DNA of 64,000 nt, taken from positions 1 to 64,000 of the forward strand of contig CANLIL010000003.1 in assembly GCA_947491305.1 (NCBI GenBank), read 5' to 3'. Source of the DNA: Flavobacteriales bacterium (GTDB lineage: Bacteria; Bacteroidota; Bacteroidia; Flavobacteriales_D; Crocinitomicaceae). Made by a program: the position numbers and the translations under genes. The notes beneath the pieces were generated by a model. It ran no database searches. It saw nothing but the letters and a program-made list of their open reading frames with translations, and was not told the DNA's origin. Below are positions 44,000 to 52,819 of this stretch, piece after piece; positions within the stretch are counted from its first letter, which is position 1; the number at the start of each line of letters is the position of its first letter.

Positions 44000-44757
44000 T
44001 TTTCAGCAGCTAATTTTCTAACAAGTGAATACTTTATATAGGTTGCATAAGCACTTCGAATGGAAATTAAAAACCCTGTTTTTCCATCTAAAAACCCCCG
44101 TTTTAATAAAAAGCTTTTAAAGAATTGAGCGATTGTTTTTACTCCAATTTTTAAAATAGACGCTGTTTTACCTTTTTTTATTAATTCGTTAGCGGCAATT
44201 CTACCAAAATAGTCGATTTGTTTAAAATGATCTTCTTTGGTATAATACGAATAGTGCAATAAATCTCCTTTTAATTGACCAATTTTAGAATCATTTAACA
44301 CATCTAAACGATCGTGTGGATTCACACCGTCCCATTTGGCAGTATTTTTATTTACCAGTCTTATTTTTGTGTCAGGATACCAACCACAATAATGCACCCA
44401 TTTACCGCAATAATTCGTTAGTCTATTGAGTGAGTAGCCTCCGAAATCAGCCTCATTTTTTGTATTTAAGATGCTTTCTTTTAATTCTGCTGTTAATGCT
44501 TCATCTGCGTCTAACGATAACACCCAATCATGGGTAGAAAGTTGAAGTGCGACATTTTTTTGTTCGATGTGGCCTTCAAATGGATTTTGAATAAACCGAA
44601 CGTTGTATTTTTGACAAATTTCTTCTGTTTTATCAGTTGAAAAAGAATCCACAACGAGTATTTCGTCAACACAATCTAAAAGGGACAACAAGCATCGCTC
44701 AATGTTTCGTTCTTCATTAAACGTAATTATTGCTGCTGTAATTTTTTTTGGCATCAT
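43996..44757 (-). CDS. Glycosyltransferase family 2
   Basis: A 253-residue GT-A enzyme of the WaaE/KdtX-like group. The opening ITAAIITFNEERNIERCLLSL is typical. The VVDSFSTDKTEEIC segment follows, and the DXD motif is SLDADE near residue 82. A conserved YCGWYPDTKIRL and HDRLD region lies near 120-150, and a helical C-terminus with amphipathic segments (about 200-245) fits membrane attachment. It lies 35 bases after the lytic transglycosylase gene and overlaps the GT9 gene, so both probably act on one lipopolysaccharide or glycolipid. Confidence 0.88.
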   Translation of the reverse strand: MMPKKITAAIITFNEERNIERCLLSLLDCVDEILVVDSFSTDKTEEICQKYNVRFIQNPFEGHIEQKNVALQLSTHDWVLSLDADEALTAELKESILNTKNEADFGGYSLNRLTNYCGKWVHYCGWYPDTKIRLVNKNTAKWDGVNPHDRLDVLNDSKIGQLKGDLLHYSYYTKEDHFKQIDYFGRIAANELIKKGKTASILKIGVKTIAQFFKSFLLKRGFLDGKTGFLISIRSAYATYIKYSLVRKLAAEK

Positions 44758-44792
44758 GGTTTACAAAGCTTCCTTTAATTAAGTTTCAACGC

Positions 44793-46337
44793 TTATTTGA
44801 TACGTAACTTTTGACCTACGGTTAATCGATTTATATTTACTCTTGGGTTTAAACGCGCTAATTGTTCTTGTGTTAAATTGTAGCGGTTGGCAATTTTTGA
44901 AAAATTATCTCCGGCTCGAACATTGTAATATTTTTTAACTTCTCGTCTTGGTCGTTCAACTTCTGTAGGTTTTGGAATTTGAACAGGCGTATCTGTTATG
45001 ATTGGTGCATTTCCAGCTTTAATTTTTAATCGTTGACCCACATAAATATTTGTTGTGCGCAAGGCATTCCATTCCATTAACTGTTCAATGGTTACGTTGT
45101 ATTTAGAGGCAATTATCCGCATATTGTCACCAACTTTTACTTTATGGTAACTAATTACATCTTGCACTACTATCTGTTGATTTTCAAATGGATTTACGGT
45201 TGTATTTGTATCTCTAATACTTGATACAATTGAAGAAGTTGTATCAATTGGAGGCGCAATAATTGGAGGGTTTTCGATTAATCGCTCAATTTCATACAAG
45301 CTGTCTTCCATGCTCACAAGTAGCCCAATTTTTTCTAAGGGACCTGAAATACATTGATTTGGCTTTGTGAAAGGAATGTAAGTCGTTTTGTATACAGGAT
45401 TTAGACTTTTAATATCGTCTAAAGGCCAATTTACTAGTTTAGCAATAGTTGTCATGTGAACCCCTCTTGATAAACACATTGTGTCAATTTGTGCATAATG
45501 AACTTTTACATCCATTGGTATAATGTTGTGTTCAGCGTGATAGGTTAACAAGTAAGCCGCAGCAATAAAATTTGGAACATATTGTTGTGTTTCTGCAGGT
45601 AAAAATGGTCGAACTTCCCAATAGGTTGTTTTGTTGCCAGATCGACGAATTGCTTTGTTTACATTTCCAGGACCAGCATTGTATGCCGCTAGTGCTAGAT
45701 TCCAATCGCCATAAATTCCATACAGTTGTTTTAAATAGCGACAAGCAGCATCTGTTGCTTTTATTGGGTCCATTCGTTCATCAATGTACGAGTTTTCTTT
45801 CAAGTCAAAATACAAGCCAGTTTTGTACATAAATTGCCACAAACCCAACGCTCCAGCTCTCGATTTTACTTGAGGCCGCAAACCACTTTCAATTACTGAA
45901 AGAAATTTTAATTCAATTGGGAGACCATATTCTGCTAATTTCTCTTCAAACATGTCAAAGAAAAGCGTTGATCTACCTAAAACAATGCGCGCAAAACCCC
46001 TTCTATTTTGGGCAAAAAAACGAATAGTATTTAAAGTGGCTTGATTACAATCTAGATGAAATGGCGTCATTTCATTCATTTTTTTTAGACGCGTACAGTA
46101 TTCTTCATCAGAAAATTGTGGATTTTGTCCCGGCTCATATTTTAAAGCATTGATGATAGAATCGTACTCGTTTTTATTTGCATAATCGGCTAAAAATAAT
46201 TGCAAACTTTGTTCGATCGTATTAATAAAAGCCTCGCTTTTTAAAGTGTCGCCGGGACGAACAAGGTGCGCTGGTTTTTGAGCAAGAACACCAAAGCTGG
46301 TTAACAAAACAAGAAAACTAAGCGTTATTAACTTCAT
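44793..46337 (-). CDS. Lytic transglycosylase with two LysM domains (MltD-like)
   Basis: A 514-residue exported murein hydrolase. The signal peptide at 1-19 ends VLAQ. The SLT domain (about 125-260) has LPIELKFLSVIESGLRP with the catalytic Glu, ALGLWQFM and NLALAAYNAGPGNV. Two LysM peptidoglycan-binding domains lie at about 398-444 (VKVGDNMRIIASKYNV) and 470-513 (VRAGDNFSKIANRYNL). It is not a lipoprotein. It overlaps gatA by four bases, so it belongs to the tatA-gatA-mltD run. Confidence 0.9.
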   Translation of the reverse strand: MKLITLSFLVLLTSFGVLAQKPAHLVRPGDTLKSEAFINTIEQSLQLFLADYANKNEYDSIINALKYEPGQNPQFSDEEYCTRLKKMNEMTPFHLDCNQATLNTIRFFAQNRRGFARIVLGRSTLFFDMFEEKLAEYGLPIELKFLSVIESGLRPQVKSRAGALGLWQFMYKTGLYFDLKENSYIDERMDPIKATDAACRYLKQLYGIYGDWNLALAAYNAGPGNVNKAIRRSGNKTTYWEVRPFLPAETQQYVPNFIAAAYLLTYHAEHNIIPMDVKVHYAQIDTMCLSRGVHMTTIAKLVNWPLDDIKSLNPVYKTTYIPFTKPNQCISGPLEKIGLLVSMEDSLYEIERLIENPPIIAPPIDTTSSIVSSIRDTNTTVNPFENQQIVVQDVISYHKVKVGDNMRIIASKYNVTIEQLMEWNALRTTNIYVGQRLKIKAGNAPIITDTPVQIPKPTEVERPRREVKKYYNVRAGDNFSKIANRYNLTQEQLARLNPRVNINRLTVGQKLRIK

Positions 46338-47740
46338 AAATTTTCTAAATAATGCGAAAAATTAAACAATTGTTTTTCGTCAAAATGATTCGCCATTACT
46401 TGCACCCCAAAAGGCATTCCATTTGAATGCCTGCCCAAAGGCAATGAAATGGCAGGATTTCCAGTTAAATTAGCATGAACAGTAAAAATATCTTGCAAAT
46501 ACATATTAATAGGATCTTTTACAGCGTTTAATTCAAATGCTGTAGAAGGCGTAGTTGGCAATAATATAAGGTCGAATTGCTTGAAAATAGCATTTGTTTT
46601 ATTTTGTAAAATACGACGAACTTTTTGACCTTTTGTATAATAAGCATCGTAATAACCATGAGAAAGCACAAATGTACCAGCCATAATACGACGTTGTACT
46701 TCAGGGCCAAAACCTTCTGAACGGGATTTTTTATACGTCGCTTCTACGCCTTGAGCATTCTGACTTCTGTGTCCAAAGTGAACACCATCAAAGCGAGATA
46801 AATTTGAAGATGCTTCAGCTGTTGACAAAACGTAATAGGTTGGAACTATGAAATCCATATAAGGAAAAGAAACATTTTCAACCGTGTTTCCTGCTTTTTT
46901 TAAGCTTGCGATAACCGCTTCCATTTTTGCTGAAACTTCAGGATCAATTCCTTCAGCGTATAAAGCTTCAGAAATTACGGCTATTCGCAATGGTTTTACA
47001 GTATCAAAAGCACTGTAATTAGCTACTTTTTTTGATGAAACCGTAGCGTCGTATTCGTCATCACCAGCCATTATTTCTAATAACAGTGCTGCATCTTCTA
47101 GCGTATTTGTGATTGGACCGATTTGGTCAAACGAAGAAGCATATGCGATTAATCCATAGCGACTAATTCTACCATACGTTGGTTTTAACCCATATGTTCC
47201 TGTAAATGATGCTGGTTGACGAATAGATCCTCCCGTATCACTTCCGAGTGAAGCAGTACAAAGATTTGCGCCTGTTGCAACTGCTGAGCCTCCAGAAGAG
47301 CCTCCAGGAACACAATTGGTGTTTAAGTGATTTTTAACTGGTCCGAATGCTGAATTTTCGTTAGAGCTACCCATTGCAAATTCATCGCAATTTAAACGAC
47401 CAATGATAATGGCATCTTCATCAATTAAACGTTGAACAGCTGTTGCGGTGTAGATGGATTCAAACCCTTCTAATATTTTTGAAGCAGCAGATACTTTATG
47501 ATTTTTATAAGCTAGGTTGTCTTTTAGACCAATCACCATGCCTGCTAAACGTCCTGCTGTGCCTTTTTTAATTTTTTCATCAACTCGTAGTGCATTTTCT
47601 TTTGCTGATTGTTCAAACACTTCTAAATAAGCATTTAAATGCGCATGTTGGTTGATTTTCGTTAAATAACTTTCAACGATTTCCAAAACAGAACTGCCCG
47701 AAGCAAGGGCGGTTTTTACTTCAGCAAATGATTTATACAT
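46334..47740 (-). CDS. gatA: Asp-tRNA(Asn)/Glu-tRNA(Gln) amidotransferase subunit A
   Basis: A 468-residue amidase-signature enzyme that converts Glu-tRNA(Gln) (and/or Asp-tRNA(Asn)) to the amide with GatB and GatC. The catalytic Lys is in IGLKDN (about residue 76), and the Ser-cis-Ser-Lys region spans GSSGGSAVATGANLCTASLGSDTGGSIRQPASF (about 145-180) with both serines. GatB and GatC are not in the window. It begins 14 bases after tatA. Presence of GatA together with GltX suggests the indirect Gln-tRNA route. Confidence 0.93.
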   Translation of the reverse strand: MYKSFAEVKTALASGSSVLEIVESYLTKINQHAHLNAYLEVFEQSAKENALRVDEKIKKGTAGRLAGMVIGLKDNLAYKNHKVSAASKILEGFESIYTATAVQRLIDEDAIIIGRLNCDEFAMGSSNENSAFGPVKNHLNTNCVPGGSSGGSAVATGANLCTASLGSDTGGSIRQPASFTGTYGLKPTYGRISRYGLIAYASSFDQIGPITNTLEDAALLLEIMAGDDEYDATVSSKKVANYSAFDTVKPLRIAVISEALYAEGIDPEVSAKMEAVIASLKKAGNTVENVSFPYMDFIVPTYYVLSTAEASSNLSRFDGVHFGHRSQNAQGVEATYKKSRSEGFGPEVQRRIMAGTFVLSHGYYDAYYTKGQKVRRILQNKTNAIFKQFDLILLPTTPSTAFELNAVKDPINMYLQDIFTVHANLTGNPAISLPLGRHSNGMPFGVQVMANHFDEKQLFNFSHYLENL

Positions 47741-47754
47741 GAAAAAAGGGTTAA

Positions 47755-47946
47755 CTAGTTTTTCTCTTCAGTTGGTTTTGATTCTTCTTTAGAATCTACT
47801 TCACCTTTAGATGCATTTTTAAACTCTTTAACTCCTTGGCCTAAACCTTTCATTAATTCTGGAATTTTTTTCCCACCGAATAATAATAAAACGACAGCCA
47901 ATATTAAAATGATGTGGCCTGGACTAAGCATTGCTCCTAAAATCAT
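47755..47946 (-). CDS. tatA: Twin-arginine translocase TatA/TatE
   Basis: A 63-residue Tat subunit. An N-terminal membrane helix (about 8-24, [16 protein letters not shown]) is followed by the [21 protein letters not shown] amphipathic helix and an acidic/lysine tail. This matches TatA length and motif. It forms the pore for folded proteins with TatC, which is not visible here. It heads a minus-strand run with gatA and mltD. A strong -7 element is at 47970-47977. Confidence 0.92.
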   Translation of the reverse strand: MILGAMLSPGHIILILAVVLLLFGGKKIPELMKGLGQGVKEFKNASKGEVDSKEESKPTEEKN

Positions 47947-47969
47947 GGTTTTAAATTTTATAATTCGTA

Positions 47970-47977
47970 CAAAGTTA
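47970..47977 (-). promoter_or_regulatory. -7 element (TAACTTTG) of the tatA operon
   Basis: Exact TAnnTTTG on the minus strand, 23 bases before the tatA ATG, downstream of the infB terminator. Confidence 0.5.
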
Positions 47978-48030
47978 CTGATTTCTCCTAAACTAAGAAT
48001 TGTTATTTTCTTTAAACTGTTAAATTAAAC

Positions 48031-48061
48031 AAAAAAGCCCTTTTAAACTAAAAGGGCTTTT
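48031..48061 (-). terminator. Terminator of rimP-nusA-infB
   Basis: Arms 48033-48044 and 48050-48061 (12 bp, with a GCCC core) are followed on the minus strand by a T tract, 16 bases after the infB stop. Confidence 0.85.
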
Positions 48062-48077
48062 CAATTATAGAATAATT

Positions 48078-50909
48078 TTACAATTTTCTTGCAACTTCAA
48101 CTTCTTCAAATGCTTCAACAACGTCGTTGATTTTGATATCGTTGAATTTATCAATGTTTAATCCACATTCGTAATTGTTTTTCACTTCTTTCACATCGTC
48201 TTTGAATCGTTTTAAAGACCCTAAAACACCTGTATGAATAACGATTCCGTCACGGATAACACGGATTTTCGAAGTTCGTTTGATAATACCATCTAAAACA
48301 TAACATCCAGCAATTGTTCCGACTTTGGTAATTTCAAACGTTTCACGTATTTCAGCAGAACCGATGATTTTTTCTTCAATGTCTGGTGATAACATACCTT
48401 CCATTGCCGCTTTAATTTCGTCAATTGCTTTGTAAATGATAGAGTAAAGACGAATATCAATTTGCTCATTTTCAGCTAATTTACGTGCTGAAAGAGAAGG
48501 TCGGACTTGGAATCCAATAATGATTGCATCTGATGCAGATGCTAGATTGACATCCGCTTCAGAAATTGCACCAACACCTTTGTGAACAATGTTAACTTGA
48601 ATTTCTTCTGTTGACAAACGCAATAATGAATCAGAAAGTGCTTCAATAGAACCATCAACGTCACCTTTAACAATGATGTTTAATTCTTTAAAGTCACCAA
48701 TTGCCAAACGACGACCAATTTCATCCAATGTAATGTGTTTCGTCGTTCTAAGCCCTTGTTCACGGTACAATTGCTCACGTTTCGTAGCGATTGATTTCGC
48801 TTCACGCTCATCATTCATTACGTGGAATTTATCTCCTGCACTTGGCGCTCCATTGATTCCTAAAATTGAAACTGGTTGTGAAGGACCGGCTAAAGGCAGA
48901 TTATTTCCATGCTCATCATGCATAGCGCGCACACGGCCATAGTTTCTACCCACCAATACAATGTCTCCAACTTTTAATGTTCCAGCTTCAACCAGCATAT
49001 TTGTAACGTACCCTTTTCCTTTGTCTAATGAAGATTCAACGACAGTTCCCAAGGCGTTTTTAGCAGGATTTGCTTTAAGCGTTAACATTTCTGCTTCCAA
49101 AAGAACTTTTTCTAATAAGGCATCAATGTTTAAGTTTTGTTTAGCAGAAATTTCTTGAACTTGGAATTTACCACCCCAGTCTTCTACTAAAATATTCATT
49201 TGAGAAAGTTGTTCTCTAATTTTATCAGGATTTGCACCTGGTTTATCAATTTTATTAATCGCAAAAACCATTGGTACGCCTGCTGCTTGAGCATGTGATA
49301 TTGCTTCTTTTGTTTGAGGCATGACATCATCGTCAGCTGCAACAATAATAATTGCAACATCTGTAACTTGCGCACCACGCGCACGCATTGCTGTAAAGGC
49401 TTCGTGACCTGGTGTATCCAAGAAGGTCATTTTACGATTATCTTTTAATGTTACTGAATACGCACCAATATGTTGTGTAATTCCTCCAGCTTCACCTTCA
49501 GTAACATTTGCGTTACGAATTTTATCCAATAAAGAAGTTTTACCATGATCTACGTGACCCATTACCGTAATAATTGGCGGTCGATCAACTAAATCTTCTT
49601 CTTTATCTTCTTGTTGTGGAATCGCATCTTGTACTTCAGCACTAACAAATTCAGCCTCATACCCAAATTCCTCTGCAACGATTTGAATTGTTTCAGCATC
49701 TAAACGTTGGTTAATCGATGCAAAAATACCAAGTGACATGCACGCTGAAATTACTGCAGTTGGTTGAACGCTCATCATTGAAGCAAGTTCAGAAACAGTA
49801 ACGAATTCTGTTAACTTCAATACTTTTTCCTCCATTTCTGCGGCAGCCATTTCTTCTTGTCGACGGGAAGCAACAACATCACGTTTTGCTCTACGATTTT
49901 TAGAAGCTTTGGATTTACCGCCTTGGTTTGAAAGTCGCGCTAATGTATCTTTAATTTCTTTTTGAATATCTTGTACTTTAATTTCAGGCTTCTCAAATTT
50001 TGTGTTTGGACCGGCTTTTTTAAAGTTTCTATTTCCTGGGGCTTGACCTGCTGGTCTATTTCCAAGAGCTTGGCCTGCTGGTCTGTTTCCAGAAGCATTT
50101 CCTTGTCCAGGAGCGCCTGTAGTTGGAGCACCGCCTTCAACTTTTTTAATGCGTTTCCGTTTTTTACGGTCTGCATTGCTTTGACCAGGTCGTTGACTTG
50201 GTGTTTTAGGTTTATCAACAGGTAATTCAATTCTACCTAAAACTGTTGGACCTGTTAAAACACGACGTTCAACACGAATTGTTTCAATTTCTTTTGGTGC
50301 TTCTTCTTCCTGAGGTGTTTCTTCAGCTGGTTTTGCAACAGCTTCAACTTTAGGAGTATATACTACAGGTTGTTTAGGCGCCTCATATTTTCCGCCTTTT
50401 TTCTTATCAGGACGAGTTTTAGAGTTGATTTTATCTAAATCTATTTTGCCGATTACTTGAACTTGTACATCTCCTTCACCGATTGTTTTAGCATCAGTTG
50501 ACGAAGGCGTTTCAGCTTCAATAATTGGCGCTTCTTGCACGACAGGTTTAACAAAAACAACTTTTTCAGGTTCTTCTAAAACACTGCGTTTAATTTCTTC
50601 CACATTCATTGGTTCAGAATCATCATCATCATCATCAGAATCTGTTTGTGGTTTTTCATCCGTTTTTGGGTCACGGATTGAAATTGTTTCTCTTTTTTCT
50701 CGTTTTACACCAGAAAATTTAGATTGCTCTTTCATTGACTGATCCGCAGCGAATGCTTGTCTAAGTAATTCGAATTGTTCTCCTTCCAATTTTGTATTGG
50801 GGTTCGTGTCGATTTTTACTCCTTTTGATTCTAGGAAACTAACCAGCGTTGGGATTCCTACGTTGAGTTCCCCAGCTGCTTTTCCTAATCTTATTGGTTT
50901 TCCGGCCAT
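48078..50909 (-). CDS. infB: Translation initiation factor IF-2
   Basis: A 943-residue GTPase that delivers fMet-tRNA to the 30S subunit. The N-terminal IF2N motif begins [21 protein letters not shown] long charged, Gly/Pro/Asn/Gln-rich linker follows (about 60-340), then an IF2 N-terminal helical domain. The GTPase domain (about 445-620) has [18 protein letters not shown] and NKIDKP. Domains II-IV end at 943. It is third in the classic rimP-nusA-infB operon, 67 bases after nusA. Confidence 0.96.
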   Translation of the reverse strand: MAGKPIRLGKAAGELNVGIPTLVSFLESKGVKIDTNPNTKLEGEQFELLRQAFAADQSMKEQSKFSGVKREKRETISIRDPKTDEKPQTDSDDDDDDSEPMNVEEIKRSVLEEPEKVVFVKPVVQEAPIIEAETPSSTDAKTIGEGDVQVQVIGKIDLDKINSKTRPDKKKGGKYEAPKQPVVYTPKVEAVAKPAEETPQEEEAPKEIETIRVERRVLTGPTVLGRIELPVDKPKTPSQRPGQSNADRKKRKRIKKVEGGAPTTGAPGQGNASGNRPAGQALGNRPAGQAPGNRNFKKAGPNTKFEKPEIKVQDIQKEIKDTLARLSNQGGKSKASKNRRAKRDVVASRRQEEMAAAEMEEKVLKLTEFVTVSELASMMSVQPTAVISACMSLGIFASINQRLDAETIQIVAEEFGYEAEFVSAEVQDAIPQQEDKEEDLVDRPPIITVMGHVDHGKTSLLDKIRNANVTEGEAGGITQHIGAYSVTLKDNRKMTFLDTPGHEAFTAMRARGAQVTDVAIIIVAADDDVMPQTKEAISHAQAAGVPMVFAINKIDKPGANPDKIREQLSQMNILVEDWGGKFQVQEISAKQNLNIDALLEKVLLEAEMLTLKANPAKNALGTVVESSLDKGKGYVTNMLVEAGTLKVGDIVLVGRNYGRVRAMHDEHGNNLPLAGPSQPVSILGINGAPSAGDKFHVMNDEREAKSIATKREQLYREQGLRTTKHITLDEIGRRLAIGDFKELNIIVKGDVDGSIEALSDSLLRLSTEEIQVNIVHKGVGAISEADVNLASASDAIIIGFQVRPSLSARKLAENEQIDIRLYSIIYKAIDEIKAAMEGMLSPDIEEKIIGSAEIRETFEITKVGTIAGCYVLDGIIKRTSKIRVIRDGIVIHTGVLGSLKRFKDDVKEVKNNYECGLNIDKFNDIKINDVVEAFEEVEVARKL

Positions 50910-50976
50910 ATAATGATGTGTCCTTCGTTTTTACTTTTTACAGTAGTTATTTTATTTATTACATTGAATTTGAAAA

Positions 50977-52212
50977 TTATTCAAACTCAGCGCGAAGAAT
51001 TTTAAATACTTCTTCGATTGTTTCTTCTTCTAAATCAGTACGTTGAATCAAATCACTAACACCAATTTGAAGCACAGATTTTGCAGTATCACATCCAACA
51101 GCTTTCAATTCATCGATAATCCAGCTATCAATTTCATCCGCAAATTCTTCTAAATCTACATCTTCAACATCAACTTCACCTTCTCTGTAAACATCTAATT
51201 CATATCCACATAATTTACCAGCTAATTTGATGTTGTTTCCCCCTTTTCCAATTGCTAAAGAAACTTGATCTGGTTTTAAGAAAACTTTTGCTCTCTTGTC
51301 TTCTTCGTTGATTTCAATTGATGAAATTTTAGCGGGAGATAACGAACGTTGAATTAATAATTGTGAGTTATTTGTGAAGTTAATTACATCAATATTTTCG
51401 TTACGTAATTCTCTTACAATTCCATGAATTCTTGAACCTTTCATTCCAACACATGCTCCAACTGGATCAACACGGTCGTCGTAAGATTCAACAGCTACTT
51501 TCGCTCTTTCTCCTGGTTCACGAACGATGCGTTTGATTGTGATTAAACCATCAAAAACTTCAGGAACTTCTAATTCGAATAATCGCTCTAAAAATTCAGG
51601 CGCTGTTCTTGAAAGAATAATTACAGGGCTACTGTTACGCATATCTACTTTCGCAACGACTGCACGAACAGTTTCGCCTTTTTTGAAATAATCTGAAGGA
51701 ATTTGTTCTGATTTAGGAAGAATTAATTCGTTTCCTTCATCATCCAATACCATGATTTCTTTTTTCCAAACTTGGTAAACTTCACCTGTGATAATTTCTC
51801 CAATACGTTCTTTGTAAACTTTGTAGATATTATCTTTCTCTAATTCCATGATACGAGAAATCAAGTTCTGACGTAAAGACAAAATGTTACGACGACCAAA
51901 ATCACCGAATTTAAATTCTTCTGTTACTTCTTCACCAATTTCAAAATCAGGTTCAATTTTAATGGCATCAGAATACGCAATCTCCGTATTTGGATCTTCT
52001 ACTTCACCGTCATCTACGATTTCTTTGTTCAAGAAAATTTGAACATCTCCTTTATCGATATTTACGATAACATCAATGTGCTCATCTGTATTGAATTTCT
52101 TTTTTAACATTGCTCGGAATACGTCTTCCAACACATGTTGCATTGTTTGTTTGTCAATGCTTTTCAATTCTTTGAATTCCGAAAATGACTCAACTAATTC
52201 AAGGCTGTTCAT
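50977..52212 (-). CDS. nusA: Transcription termination/antitermination factor NusA
   Basis: A 411-residue protein. The N-terminal RNAP-binding domain (1-125) begins NSLELVESFSEFKE. It is followed by an S1 domain (about 133-200) starting IGEIITGEVYQVWKK, and two KH domains (about 210-345, including CVGMKGSRIHGIVRELRNENID and VSLAIGKGGNNIKLAGKLCG). A short acidic C-terminal segment follows. It sits between rimP and infB. NusA acts at pause and terminator hairpins and in E. coli represses its own operon, which is relevant to the hairpin in the rimP leader. Confidence 0.95.
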   Translation of the reverse strand: MNSLELVESFSEFKELKSIDKQTMQHVLEDVFRAMLKKKFNTDEHIDVIVNIDKGDVQIFLNKEIVDDGEVEDPNTEIAYSDAIKIEPDFEIGEEVTEEFKFGDFGRRNILSLRQNLISRIMELEKDNIYKVYKERIGEIITGEVYQVWKKEIMVLDDEGNELILPKSEQIPSDYFKKGETVRAVVAKVDMRNSSPVIILSRTAPEFLERLFELEVPEVFDGLITIKRIVREPGERAKVAVESYDDRVDPVGACVGMKGSRIHGIVRELRNENIDVINFTNNSQLLIQRSLSPAKISSIEINEEDKRAKVFLKPDQVSLAIGKGGNNIKLAGKLCGYELDVYREGEVDVEDVDLEEFADEIDSWIIDELKAVGCDTAKSVLQIGVSDLIQRTDLEEETIEEVFKILRAEFE

Positions 52213-52218
52213 GTTTAC

Positions 52219-52695
52219 CTATTTAAATGTAATTATAATTTTTGTTTCCTTTAATTCTTCTAATTGTAAAACATGTTGCTCTACAATTGTTTCTTTTTTC
52301 TTTTTACCCTCTGGTTTTTCTTGACGGGTAGTTTCAAGTGTAATTTCTTTTGACGAAGCAGCAATTAATGTCCCTTCTAATTTCTTTCCATTGTGGAAGA
52401 CTGCTTTTACGCCGCGACCAATATTTTTTTCATATTGTGCCAAAACACGCAATGGTTTATCCAATCCTGCAGATGAAACATGCAGTTCAAAGTCTTCTTC
52501 TTCTCGATCCAAATTATGCTCCACATTTCTTGAAACAGACATGCAATCCATTACAGATACATTTCCTGGATTTTTATCTAATTCTACGTGAATTACATTA
52601 TTAGAAGATATCGTAAGTTCCACCACAAACAAGCCGCTCGCTAATTCTGCGATGCGCTCGTTAATTAATGCTTCTACTGTTTTTTTACTAATCAT
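52219..52695 (-). CDS. rimP: Ribosome maturation factor RimP
   Basis: A 158-residue factor for 30S subunit assembly. The pattern includes LFVVELTISSNNVIHVELDKNPG, the CMSVSRNVEHNLD segment and VSSAGLDKPLRVLAQYEKNIGRGVKA. It lies in the order rimP-nusA-infB, six bases before nusA. Its ATG lies seven bases beyond the T tract of a strong hairpin in its own leader (52702-52727), downstream of the promoter candidate. Confidence 0.92.
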   Translation of the reverse strand: MISKKTVEALINERIAELASGLFVVELTISSNNVIHVELDKNPGNVSVMDCMSVSRNVEHNLDREEEDFELHVSSAGLDKPLRVLAQYEKNIGRGVKAVFHNGKKLEGTLIAASSKEITLETTRQEKPEGKKKKETIVEQHVLQLEELKETKIIITFK

Positions 52696-52701
52696 ATGGT
52701 A

Positions 52702-52727
52702 TAAAAAGAGGGGACTTTCGTCCCCTC
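52702..52727 (-). promoter_or_regulatory. Terminator-like hairpin (candidate attenuator) in the rimP leader
   Basis: On the minus strand, an 8 bp GC-rich stem GAGGGGAC/GTCCCCTC closes a GAAA tetraloop and is followed by TTTTT, ending seven bases before the rimP ATG. The -7 promoter element at 52757-52764 lies upstream of it. Transcripts must read through this hairpin to express rimP-nusA-infB. It could instead simply terminate mfd. Confidence 0.65.
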
Positions 52728-52756
52728 ATCCTTGTCTTTTTTGCATAAATACAGTA

Positions 52757-52764
52757 CAAATATA
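52757..52764 (-). promoter_or_regulatory. -7 element (TATATTTG) of rimP-nusA-infB
   Basis: Exact TAnnTTTG between the mfd stop and the rimP leader hairpin. A TTG lies 23 bases upstream, a little farther than usual. Confidence 0.5.
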
Positions 52765-52819
52765 CTCATTTTATTTAAAGTTATACACAAAACGCGAATT
52801 TTTTTAACAATTATTTCAT

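Noticed and set aside
49940-50230. Frames on both strands inside infB
   Set aside because: They are shadows of the Gly/Pro/Gln-rich IF-2 linker.
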